From the NCBI GenBank assembly GCA_027487195.1, contig JAIYEB010000063.1:1-5138 (forward strand): DNA of 5,138 nucleotides. The letters are read 5' to 3'. Below the pieces are notes generated by a model that was given only the letters and a program-made list of their open reading frames with translations, was not told the DNA's origin and ran no database searches. Shown in pieces: positions 1 through 5,138 of this stretch. Each line of letters begins with the position of its first letter. Positions within the stretch are counted from its first letter, which is position 1. The position numbers and the translations under genes are program-made. This stretch comes from Hyphomicrobiales bacterium. GTDB lineage: Bacteria; Pseudomonadota; Alphaproteobacteria; Rhizobiales; UBA4765.

Positions 1-327
1 GCCCTGTTTGCGCCTGATGCGCTCGCCGAGGTCCCCATTGTCGGTCAACTCGATCTGGATGGCAGACAGGTCGAGGTGTCGGGCCAGATTGATCGACTTG
101 CGCGGGATGGCGCGAAACTCATCATTGCCGACTTCAAGACAGGCTCACGCCCGGACAGCATCCCCGACGCCTATGTGAGGCAGATGGCGCTCTATCGTGC
201 GCTGCTGCAGAAAATCGATCCGGGAACTGTCATCGAGTGCCGCCTGATCTGGACGCGCGAACCGGCCATCGACGTCCTGGACAGCGCCGAACTGGATAAA
301 TCCCTGACAACTCTCCCGCTTTCGTGA
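1..327 (+). CDS. addA: AddA double-strand break repair helicase-nuclease, C-terminal end (5' truncated by window)
   Basis: These are the last 108 codons of a frame already open at base 1 and ending in TGA at 325-327. They form the RecB-family (PD-(D/E)XK) nuclease domain that closes AddA proteins. Visible motifs, numbered from the first codon here, are GQID (D31), ADFKTG (D44 and K46, the metal-binding and catalytic core) and QMALY (Q61 to Y65, the QxxxY motif of RecB/AddAB/Cas4 nucleases). AddA pairs with AddB to unwind and resect double-strand DNA ends and load RecA; the UvrD-like helicase part lies outside the window. The order addA then trxA is what I recall from many alphaproteobacteria. 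The valine GTG at 76-78 is internal and not a start. The other possible reading is a different RecB-nuclease helicase, but context and motif spacing favour AddA. Confidence 0.9.
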   Translation, partial: ALFAPDALAEVPIVGQLDLDGRQVEVSGQIDRLARDGAKLIIADFKTGSRPDSIPDAYVRQMALYRALLQKIDPGTVIECRLIWTREPAIDVLDSAELDKSLTTLPLS

Positions 328-337
328 TGTCGTCATC

Positions 338-371
338 CTTGACGCCGTCGGGGGGCAGTCCCTAGCTATAG
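338..371 (+). promoter_or_regulatory. Possible trxA promoter, poorly spaced
   Basis: The 69 bases between addA and trxA contain CTTGAC (338-343) and CTATAG (366-371). Both are close to the alphaproteobacterial housekeeping consensus as I know it (CTTGAC and CTATAT). They are 22 bases apart, against the usual 16-18, so at least one may be coincidental. trxA may also be read through from addA, since no terminator is visible in the gap. Confidence 0.25.
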
Positions 372-396
372 TTTTCAAACTCGCAGGAGAATCGCC

Positions 397-729
397 ATGG
401 GCGCAACCATCAAAGTGACCGACGCTACCTTCAAGGCGGAGGTGCTCGATTCGACTGTGCCTGTGCTCGTCGACTTCTGGGCAGAATGGTGCGGCCCGTG
501 CCGCCAGATCGCGCCTGCCCTTGATGAGATCGCCGCCGAGATGGGTGGCAAGGTCAAGATCGTGAAGGTCAACATCGACGAGAACCCGAACACGCCGATG
601 CAGCATGGCGTGCGGGCCATCCCGACGCTGCTTCTGTTCAAGGGCGGCAAGATGGTCGGGCAGCAGGTTGGCGCAGCGCCGAAGTCAAAGCTGGTTTCGT
701 TCATTCAGACCCAGGGCGGCGTGGTCTGA
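397..729 (+). CDS. trxA: Thioredoxin (TrxA)
   Basis: This 110-residue protein is a complete single-domain thioredoxin, almost the same length as E. coli TrxA (109 with Met). It has the active site WCGPC (C32 and C35), the buried acid D26, K57, and the cis-proline of the IPT motif at P76, all at the same positions as in E. coli. It is a cytoplasmic dithiol carrier reduced by thioredoxin reductase, and it supplies electrons to methionine sulfoxide reductase, ribonucleotide reductase and peroxiredoxins. The ATG at 397 has a clear Shine-Dalgarno AGGAGA at 385-390, six bases upstream. It follows addA by 69 bases and converges on msrA, whose product it should recycle. A strong terminator 49 bases after the stop ends the transcript. 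In other alphaproteobacteria folC is often next; it is absent here. Confidence 0.97.
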   Translation: MGATIKVTDATFKAEVLDSTVPVLVDFWAEWCGPCRQIAPALDEIAAEMGGKVKIVKVNIDENPNTPMQHGVRAIPTLLLFKGGKMVGQQVGAAPKSKLVSFIQTQGGVV

Positions 730-778
730 GTTCCGATATGCTTTGAGGCAAGACCCTCAACAACAACCAGATCTGACG

Positions 779-811
779 AAAAAACCAGGACGCGCAGCGC
801 CCTGGTTTTTT
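779..811. terminator. Bidirectional intrinsic terminator between trxA and msrA
   Basis: Six A residues (779-784) precede a hairpin whose left arm CCAGG-A-CGC (785-793) pairs with GCG-C-CCTGG (797-805). There is one A/C mismatch (790/800) and a GCA loop (794-796). Six T residues follow (806-811). The A and T tracts are symmetrical, so the structure should work for trxA on the plus strand and for msrA on the minus strand, ending 33 bases past the msrA stop. Confidence 0.93.
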
Positions 812-843
812 GTTGACTTCAGCGTTGAAGCGCCAGTTTCGCG

Positions 844-1503
844 CTAGGCTGCGACACCAACCCCGATCGGGCATGCGACGCCCGTGCCGCCAAGCCCGCA
901 ATAGCCGTTCGGGTTCTTGGCAAGGTACTGCTGGTGATATCCTTCAGCATAGTAGAACGTCGGCGCATCGAGCACCTCGGTTGTGATCGGGCCGAAACCA
1001 CGCTTGGCGAGTTCCGCAGCATAGGCGGTCTTCGCAGCCTCGGCGGCGGCCTTCTGCTCGGGCGTGGTCGTGTAGATGCCGGAGCGATACTGCGTGCCGA
1101 CATCATTGCCCTGACGCATGCCCTGGGTCGGATTGTGGCTCTCGAAAAACGTCTTCAGCAGGTTTTCAAACGACAGAATGGCCGGATCATAGACAACAAG
1201 CACAACCTCGTTGTGCCCGGTCATGCCCGAGCAAACCTCCTCGTATGTCGGGTTTGGCGTATGGCCAGCCTGATATCCGACTGCCGTGACGTGGATCCCT
1301 GCACCGAGTTCCCAGAACTTGCGCTCGGCACCCCAGAAGCAGCCAAGCCCGAACATGACGCGCGCGCTTCCCGCAGGATCGGGCGCGGTCAAATCGGTAT
1401 GAAGAACGAAATGGCGCTGAGCGGTCGGGATCGGCGTTGCACGACCGGGCAAGGCTTCCGATGCGGCAGGAATGGCCATGGGCTTCTTGAAGAACGAGAA
1501 CAT
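844..1503 (-). CDS. msrA: Peptide methionine-S-sulfoxide reductase MsrA
   Basis: This 219-residue enzyme reduces the S-epimer of methionine sulfoxide in proteins and free methionine. The catalytic motif GCFWGAE has nucleophile C55. The core segment PNPTYEEVCSG contains C91, and GMRQGNDVGTQYRS (128-141) and FYYAEGYHQQYL (183-194) are typical of the family. The C-terminal tail GYCGLGGTGVACP supplies the resolving and recycling cysteines C202 and C211. This is the three-cysteine, thioredoxin-dependent type of E. coli MsrA (212 residues, C51/C198/C206 as I recall), including the N-terminal ALPGR segment. The second recycling cysteine is one residue further from the first than in E. coli. The ATG is supported by GGAGG on the minus strand (1509-1513), five bases away. 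The gene lies downstream of the small membrane protein gene in the same direction and converges on trxA. Confidence 0.96.
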   Translation of the reverse strand: MFSFFKKPMAIPAASEALPGRATPIPTAQRHFVLHTDLTAPDPAGSARVMFGLGCFWGAERKFWELGAGIHVTAVGYQAGHTPNPTYEEVCSGMTGHNEVVLVVYDPAILSFENLLKTFFESHNPTQGMRQGNDVGTQYRSGIYTTTPEQKAAAEAAKTAYAAELAKRGFGPITTEVLDAPTFYYAEGYHQQYLAKNPNGYCGLGGTGVACPIGVGVAA

Positions 1504-1563
1504 GTGGACCTCCAGTTAAGGGATATGGGGATCGAAGGCTTCGTTAAACAGCAGGTGGCGGCT

Positions 1564-1587
1564 TTGGGCACGTCACACCTTGCCCAA
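1564..1587. promoter_or_regulatory. Inverted repeat upstream of msrA, candidate operator
   Basis: TTGGGCA (1564-1570) and TGCCCAA (1581-1587) form perfect 7-bp arms around a 10-base spacer, 60 bases upstream of the msrA start. The 24-bp symmetrical layout is typical of a dimeric regulator site. A second small palindrome, CCCTG-N5-CAGGG (1588-1602), abuts it directly. No T tract follows on the minus strand, so it does not look like an intrinsic terminator for the upstream gene. No regulator is encoded in the window, so its identity is open. Confidence 0.35.
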
Positions 1588-1672
1588 CCCTGTTCGTCAG
1601 GGCGGTGGCATTGAAGACATCACGAGTGCTTGATCGGGCAGGCGGCAGGCAAGCAGGGACGGACCGACAGGC

Positions 1673-1987
1673 TCAGTTGGTCGAGAGGATATCGCGTCTT
1701 GGCTTGCCGAACACCAGCAGAAGTGTCGCAATCACGAGCAACACGACGGCAAGCGGCAGGAACAGGATCGAGACCACGACCGGATCCCACAGGACGGGAG
1801 ACACGTGGCGCTCGAGTGCCGCCTGCGCCAGCCCGAGCGAGTTTCGGTGGACCTGGTACCAGGCCTCACCGACCGTTGTCATGACAAGGCGCGAGGCGGC
1901 AATCGACTTTGAACCGTCGATCACCGCCGCAACAACTGCGCCTGCCAGAAGCCAGAGACCCAGAAACCGCGAGATGAAGCGAAACAT
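1673..1987 (-). CDS. Small two-helix membrane protein of unknown function
   Basis: This 104-residue protein has two hydrophobic segments. One is N-terminal, about residues 8-23, and could be a membrane anchor or an uncleaved signal. The other is long, about residues 70-93. They flank a 46-residue polar loop containing DGSKSIA (24-30) and HVSPVLWDPV (61-70). The tail GKPRRDI is positively charged, which by the positive-inside rule places both termini in the cytoplasm and the loop in the periplasm. The ATG has a strong Shine-Dalgarno GGGAGG (1995-2000 on the minus strand) seven bases away. It starts only 21 bases after the thrS stop in the same direction, so it is very probably co-transcribed with thrS. 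I recall similar short hypothetical proteins in rhizobial genomes but know no function and assign none. No catalytic motif is visible. Confidence 0.8.
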   Translation of the reverse strand: MFRFISRFLGLWLLAGAVVAAVIDGSKSIAASRLVMTTVGEAWYQVHRNSLGLAQAALERHVSPVLWDPVVVSILFLPLAVVLLVIATLLLVFGKPRRDILSTN

Positions 1988-2008
1988 CAGCTAGCCTCCC
2001 TCATCACC

Positions 2009-3982
2009 TCAGGCTGCGGCTTGGCGTGCTGCCTTCATACGCTTGAGATCTGGCGGCAGCGCTTCATCGCTGAGCTGCGACAGCGCCATGGCCAGTGTCA
2101 TTTCGGTCTGCGCCTGCGATCCAAGGCGGCGAATGTTGACGCCATGGGTTTCCGCTTCACGCTTTCCAACAACAAGCATGACCGGCACCTTGTGCAGGGA
2201 ATGCTCGCGGACCTTGTAGTTGATCTTCTCATTCCTGAGATCAACTTCAGCCCTGAGACCCGCTGCGCGACAGGCCGCGAGCACATCCATGGCGTAGGCA
2301 TCGGCTTCCTGGGTGATCGTGGCGATCACGATCTGGCGCGGCGCAAGCCACAGCGGGAAATTGCCGCCGAAATGCTCGATGACGACGCCGGTGAAGCGCT
2401 CGAGTGAGCCAAACATTGCGCGATGGATCATGATCGGGACGTGCTTGTCGCTGTCAGCGCCAATGTAGAAGGCGTTGAAGCGACCCGGCAGGTTGTAATC
2501 GACCTGTACCGTACCAACCTGCCAGTCGCGGCCAATGGCGTCGCGCAGGACATATTCGAGCTTCGGACCGTAAAACACCCCTTCTCCGGGATTGATCGCC
2601 GCCTTGATACGCCCATCCGATGTTGCAACCACGTCATCAAGCACGGCCTGAAGCGCGCCCTCGGCACGGTCCCACATTTCCTCGGTGCCCATGCGGTTTT
2701 CCGGCCGGGTCGCAAGCTTGATCGTCAGCTCTGCGAAGCCGAAATCATCATAGAGGCCGAGAATCAGGTCGTTGAGCTTCAGGCACTCGTCCTTGAGCTG
2801 TTCTGGCGTGCAGAACACGTGAGCATCGTCCTGCGTGAACGAGCGCACCCGCAGCAGACCATGCAGCGAGCCGGATGGCTCATAGCGATGCACCTTGCCA
2901 AACTCGGCAATCTTCACCGGCAACTCACGATAGCTGCGCAAGCCGTTCTTGAAGATCGCGACATGTCCGGGGCAATTCATCGGCTTCAGCGCAAACTCGC
3001 GCTCGTCTTCCGTTGTCGTCGTGAACATGTTCTGGCGATAATTCTGCCAGTGGCCGGAGGTTTCCCACAGGCTCTTGTCCATCATGTCAGGCGTGTTCAC
3101 CTCAATGAACCCAGCTTCAGCCTGGCGACGGCGCACGAAGTTGATCAGCGTCTGGAACAGGGTCCAGCCCGAGGCGTGCCAGAACACCGAGCCCGGAGCA
3201 TCGGGCTGGAAATGGAACAGGCCCATTTCCTGGCCGAGCTTGCGATGATCCCGCTTCTCGGCTTCCTCGATCTGCTTGAGATGGGCGTCGAGCGCTTCCT
3301 GGGTCGCGAACGCGGTCCCATAGATGCGGCTGAGCATGGCGTTGTTTGAATCGCCACGCCAGTAGGCGCCGGCAACCTTGGTCAGCTTGAACGCCGTGCC
3401 AACCTGGCCGGTCGATTGCATGTGCGGGCCGCGGCACAGATCCGTCCAGGCTCCCTGGCTGTAGAGCTTGATATCCTGGCCGGCGGGAATCGCGTCAATG
3501 AGTTCGACCTTGTAGGCCTCGCCCTTGGCCTGAAAAATGGCCTTTGCGGCATCGCGCGACACGGTTTGCTTTACGAAGGCCGCGTTGCGCCCGACAATTT
3601 CCCGCATCTTCGCTTCGATCTTGGGCAGATCGTCGAGCGTGAACGGTTCATTGCGCGCGAAGTCATAGTAAAAACCGCCCTCGATGACGGGACCAATGGT
3701 CACCTGCGTTCCGGGAAACAGTTCCTGGACTGCCTCGGCCAGCACGTGCGCTGCATCATGGCGGATCAGTTCCAGCGCGCGCGGCTCATCGCGGCCAACA
3801 AACTCGATCAGCGCATTGCCGACAATCGGATCCGAAAGGTCTGAGATGACACCGTCAAGGCTCATTGCCACGGTGCGCTTCAACAGCGATTTCGAGATTT
3901 GCCCGGCAATCTCAGCGCCGGTAATGCCCTTAGGGTAGGGTCGAACCGCACCGTCGGGGAACGTCAGATGGACTTCAGACAT
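2009..3982 (-). CDS. thrS: Threonyl-tRNA synthetase
   Basis: This 657-residue class II synthetase charges tRNA-Thr in the cytoplasm. Domain order is a TGS domain (about 1-62); an editing domain that removes mis-charged serine, with HDAAH (H75, H79) and DLCRGPH (C183, H187); the catalytic core (about 245-545); and the anticodon-binding domain (about 550-645). The zinc ligands that recognise threonine are present: C337 in MNCPGH, H388 in TQDDAH and H520 in MIHRA, equivalent to E. coli C334, H385 and H511. Motif 2 shows R366 in HRYEPS, and motif 3 shows GSLERF with R529. Length is slightly above the E. coli enzyme (642), with a short basic and alanine-rich tail. The ATG has AGGAG at 3990-3994 on the minus strand, seven bases away. 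A hairpin immediately upstream may control translation. The membrane protein gene follows after 21 bases. Confidence 0.98.
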   Translation of the reverse strand: MSEVHLTFPDGAVRPYPKGITGAEIAGQISKSLLKRTVAMSLDGVISDLSDPIVGNALIEFVGRDEPRALELIRHDAAHVLAEAVQELFPGTQVTIGPVIEGGFYYDFARNEPFTLDDLPKIEAKMREIVGRNAAFVKQTVSRDAAKAIFQAKGEAYKVELIDAIPAGQDIKLYSQGAWTDLCRGPHMQSTGQVGTAFKLTKVAGAYWRGDSNNAMLSRIYGTAFATQEALDAHLKQIEEAEKRDHRKLGQEMGLFHFQPDAPGSVFWHASGWTLFQTLINFVRRRQAEAGFIEVNTPDMMDKSLWETSGHWQNYRQNMFTTTTEDEREFALKPMNCPGHVAIFKNGLRSYRELPVKIAEFGKVHRYEPSGSLHGLLRVRSFTQDDAHVFCTPEQLKDECLKLNDLILGLYDDFGFAELTIKLATRPENRMGTEEMWDRAEGALQAVLDDVVATSDGRIKAAINPGEGVFYGPKLEYVLRDAIGRDWQVGTVQVDYNLPGRFNAFYIGADSDKHVPIMIHRAMFGSLERFTGVVIEHFGGNFPLWLAPRQIVIATITQEADAYAMDVLAACRAAGLRAEVDLRNEKINYKVREHSLHKVPVMLVVGKREAETHGVNIRRLGSQAQTEMTLAMALSQLSDEALPPDLKRMKAARQAAA

Positions 3983-4002
3983 GATCGCGCTCCTGTCTCA
4001 CT

Positions 4003-4020
4003 CCCGCGTACGATCGCGGG
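4003..4020 (-). promoter_or_regulatory. thrS leader hairpin with CGU loop, possible ThrRS autoregulatory operator
   Basis: On the thrS transcript the arms CCCGCG and CGCGGG pair perfectly around the loop AUCGUA. The hairpin covers about -38 to -21 from the AUG and ends eight bases before the Shine-Dalgarno AGGAG. The loop contains U-CGU-A, matching U33, anticodon CGU and A37 of a tRNA-Thr. In E. coli, ThrRS represses its own translation by binding a leader hairpin that mimics the tRNA-Thr anticodon arm next to the ribosome site. The hairpin is seen directly; the operator role is inferred by analogy and unproven. Confidence 0.4.
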
Positions 4021-4049
4021 TAAGGGTGGTGCGATTTAGGTGGTTTGCA

Positions 4050-4074
4050 CGCCTGGGGCAAGCCTCGACAGGCG
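4050..4074 (-). promoter_or_regulatory. Second thrS leader hairpin
   Basis: On the thrS transcript CGCCTG and CAGGCG form a perfect 6-bp stem around a 13-base loop, at about -92 to -68 from the start codon. It is separated from the CGU hairpin by a 29-base stretch with little strong pairing. A competing smaller hairpin, GACAG-GCG-CTGTC (4067-4079), overlaps it. If the leader works as an operator, this would be the distal arm. Whether it is transcribed depends on the unmapped thrS start site. Confidence 0.3.
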
Positions 4075-4115
4075 CTGTCAGATCGCGAAAGGCTGGATGA
4101 GCATTGACCACGGAC

Positions 4116-4145
4116 TTGCCATTATCCCGTGGGAGGGCTGATAGT
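4116..4145 (+). promoter_or_regulatory. Possible promoter for the DUF882 peptidase gene
   Basis: TTGCCA (4116-4121) and GATAGT (4140-4145) are five-of-six and four-of-six matches to -35 and -10 boxes, 18 bases apart. A start near 4152 would leave the upstream GTG at 4144 outside the transcript and favour a later translation start. It overlaps the candidate thrS promoter on the other strand, so at most one may be right. Confidence 0.25.
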
Positions 4146-4150
4146 GGAAG
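4121..4150 (-). promoter_or_regulatory. Possible thrS promoter
   Basis: On the minus strand GATAAT (4121-4126) matches five of six bases of a -10 box. CTTCCA (4145-4150), 18 bases upstream, is a weak -35. Transcription would then start near 4114, giving a leader of about 130 bases that includes both hairpins. The -35 match is poor, so this is tentative. Confidence 0.25.
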
Positions 4151-4253
4151 GCCGCATTAACCCTGTTCGTGCAGAATGGCTGCGGGTTGGCGACGGTCAG
4201 TGCGTTGGGTCAGTCCGGGATGGGGTGTCGCCGAGAGTGACAATTCGGGCGTT

Positions 4254-4274
4254 AAGCGCGGCGCGAAAGCGCTT
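4254..4274 (+). repeat. Inverted repeat just before the DUF882 start codon
   Basis: AAGCGC (4254-4259) and GCGCTT (4269-4274) are perfect 6-bp arms around nine bases. An alternative fold, GCGC-GAAA-GCGC (4261-4272), makes a GNRA tetraloop hairpin. Either would sit 10-30 bases before the preferred ATG at 4285, where the Shine-Dalgarno signal is weak, and could affect initiation. It would lie inside the coding region if an upstream GTG is the true start. Confidence 0.35.
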
Positions 4275-4284
4275 GAAAGCAGGA

Positions 4285-5138
4285 ATGGCGCGGCGGCTTG
4301 CTGCGGCAACGGTCCTGTCGTGCTTTTGGCTCGTTCTGGCCGGCGGCCAGACACAAAACGCAAAGGCGAACGGCGATACCCGCACGATCAGCCTTTATCA
4401 CAGCCACACCGAGGAATCGCTCACCGTCACATTCAAGCGTGATGGCCAGTTCGACCGCGAGGCCCTTCGCCGCCTCAACCGGTTCCTTCGCGATTGGCGG
4501 CGCGATGAAGAAATCGAAATGGACCCGCGCCTGTTTGATCTTCTCTGGGAGGTCTATCGCGAGGTCGGCTCACGCGAGCCGGTGACTGTCGTGTCCGCCT
4601 ACCGTTCGCCTGCGACGAACTCGATGCTGCGGTCACGCTCGCGCGGTGTTGCCCGCTATTCCCAGCATACGCAGGGAAAGGCGATGGATTTCTACCTCAC
4701 CGATGTGTCCATGGCGCGCGTACGCGAGCTTGGCATGAAAAAGCAGCGCGGCGGCGTTGGCTTTTATCCAAGTTCCGCGAACCATTTTGTGCACCTCGAT
4801 GTCGGCAGCGTGCGGTCATGGCCGCGCATGACCCGCGACCAGCTGTCCCGCCTGTTTCCAGATGGAAACACCATCCATATCCCTGCGGATGGGCGGCCCA
4901 TGCCCGGCTTTGAGCAGACGCTGGCCCGCATTGGTGTTGATGGAAAAGGTGGCGGGGGCGCACTTGCCTTTGCAGACCCCGCAGAACGCGGCGGAAACTG
5001 GCTCGCGCGCCTGTTTGGCTTTCGCGATGCGGAAGAGGGCGATGAGGAATACACAGCCCTTCCGCCACGCCAACGCCGCGCCCAGGCGCTTGCAGAGGCG
5101 CGCCGCGCACGCCAACAGGGCCAGCAGGTTGCAACCGC
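4285..5138 (+). CDS. DUF882 / MepK-like exported murein endopeptidase (peptidase M15 fold), 3' truncated by window
   Basis: 284 complete codons are visible and the frame is still open at the window end. From the ATG at 4285 there is a good Sec signal peptide: basic MARR, a hydrophobic run to about residue 20, and a likely cleavage after AKA (28). Residues about 31-200 form the DUF882 domain related to VanY/MepK (YcbK) zinc peptidases, with AYRSPATN (105-112), SQHTQGKAMD (H128 and D135, the SxHxxGxAxD motif) and NHFVHLD (H167, H170, D172, ending in HxD). These should hold one zinc. The known relative MepK cleaves 3-3 crosslinks in peptidoglycan; the substrate here is inferred. After the domain come a glycine-rich linker (about 220-225), GGNWLARLFGF (236-246) and a charged arginine/alanine-rich tail. 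The start is uncertain: the frame is open from 4108, and GTG codons at 4144 and 4237 are alternatives. I prefer 4285 because of the compact signal peptide and the poor codon choice upstream. Confidence 0.85.
   Translation, partial: MARRLAAATVLSCFWLVLAGGQTQNAKANGDTRTISLYHSHTEESLTVTFKRDGQFDREALRRLNRFLRDWRRDEEIEMDPRLFDLLWEVYREVGSREPVTVVSAYRSPATNSMLRSRSRGVARYSQHTQGKAMDFYLTDVSMARVRELGMKKQRGGVGFYPSSANHFVHLDVGSVRSWPRMTRDQLSRLFPDGNTIHIPADGRPMPGFEQTLARIGVDGKGGGGALAFADPAERGGNWLARLFGFRDAEEGDEEYTALPPRQRRAQALAEARRARQQGQQVAT

Noticed and set aside
1586..1597. 12-base sequence AACCCTGTTCGT repeated at 4159-4170
   Set aside because: About one 12-base match is expected by chance in a window this size, and the copies lie in opposite orientation relative to their nearest genes.
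934..1614. 226-codon plus-strand open frame opposite msrA
   Set aside because: It covers most of the intact msrA gene in antisense, and its sequence shows no domain features.
1605..1994. 129-codon plus-strand open frame over the small membrane protein gene
   Set aside because: The minus-strand reading has a strong ribosome site, close spacing to thrS and a coherent membrane topology. The plus-strand product is low-complexity and lacks these features.
2423..3349. Long plus-strand open frame (308 codons) opposite thrS
   Set aside because: It is fully antisense to a complete, motif-verified thrS in a GC-rich genome where such shadow frames are common. It has no recognisable motif and no convincing ribosome site.
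4036..4050. Tiny leader frame GTG-CAA-ACC-ACC-TAA with two Thr codons upstream of thrS, suggesting attenuation
   Set aside because: Four codons with no clear ribosome site, and no terminator with a T tract follows before thrS. The Thr codons are probably coincidental.
3983..4087. Three copies of GATCGCG in the thrS upstream region
   Set aside because: The same word also occurs inside coding regions (for example 508-514 in trxA and near 2956 in thrS), so it is a common GC-rich word here.
4288..4296. Twin-arginine (Tat) signal in the DUF882 protein
   Set aside because: An arginine pair precedes the hydrophobic stretch, but the surrounding S-R-R-x-F-L-K pattern is missing.
4321..4326. Possible lipoprotein signal (VLSC, C13) in the DUF882 protein
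   Set aside because: Only 12 residues precede the cysteine from the preferred start, and strongly hydrophobic residues continue after it, so an ordinary Sec signal cleaved after AKA fits better.

Overview
The window reads as a stretch of an alphaproteobacterial chromosome, most likely from the Hyphomicrobiales (Rhizobiales) or a close relative. The grounds are the high G+C content, the AddA-type helicase-nuclease followed directly by thioredoxin, and a DUF882 (MepK/YcbK-like) exported peptidase of the kind common in that order. This placement is inferred from gene content and protein similarity as I recall them; no search was run. The content is mostly housekeeping. I see no mobile element, CRISPR array, tRNA or rRNA, and no convincing new multi-gene system.

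Layout. Positions 1-327 (+) are the last 108 codons of addA, carrying the RecB-family nuclease motifs. After 69 bases comes trxA (397-729, +), a canonical WCGPC thioredoxin. A strong symmetrical intrinsic terminator (779-811) separates trxA from msrA (844-1503, -), with which it converges. Reading the minus strand from right to left, thrS (3982-2009) is followed after 21 bases by a small two-helix membrane protein of unknown function (1987-1673), and then after 169 bases by msrA. All three could share transcripts ending at the 779-811 terminator, but the 169-base gap contains a 24-bp inverted repeat and msrA may also be controlled separately. To the right of thrS lies a 302-base divergent intergenic region (3983-4284). 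The last gene is the 5' part of a DUF882 peptidase (4285 to the window end, +), which runs off the window.

How the genes relate. Thioredoxin is the usual electron donor for MsrA, so the convergent pair are functional partners: TrxA recycles the disulfide that MsrA forms while repairing methionine sulfoxide. AddA is the helicase-nuclease of recombinational break repair. ThrS charges tRNA-Thr. The DUF882 protein is probably a zinc-dependent murein endopeptidase acting in the periplasm.

The most interesting non-coding signal is in the thrS leader. A perfect 6-bp hairpin sits just upstream of the Shine-Dalgarno sequence, and its loop on the thrS transcript reads AUCGUA, which contains U-CGU-A as in a tRNA-Thr(CGU) anticodon loop. 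A second hairpin lies further upstream, after a short linker. This resembles the layout of the E. coli thrS translational operator, where ThrRS represses its own mRNA by recognising tRNA-like hairpins. It is a testable hypothesis, not a demonstrated regulator.
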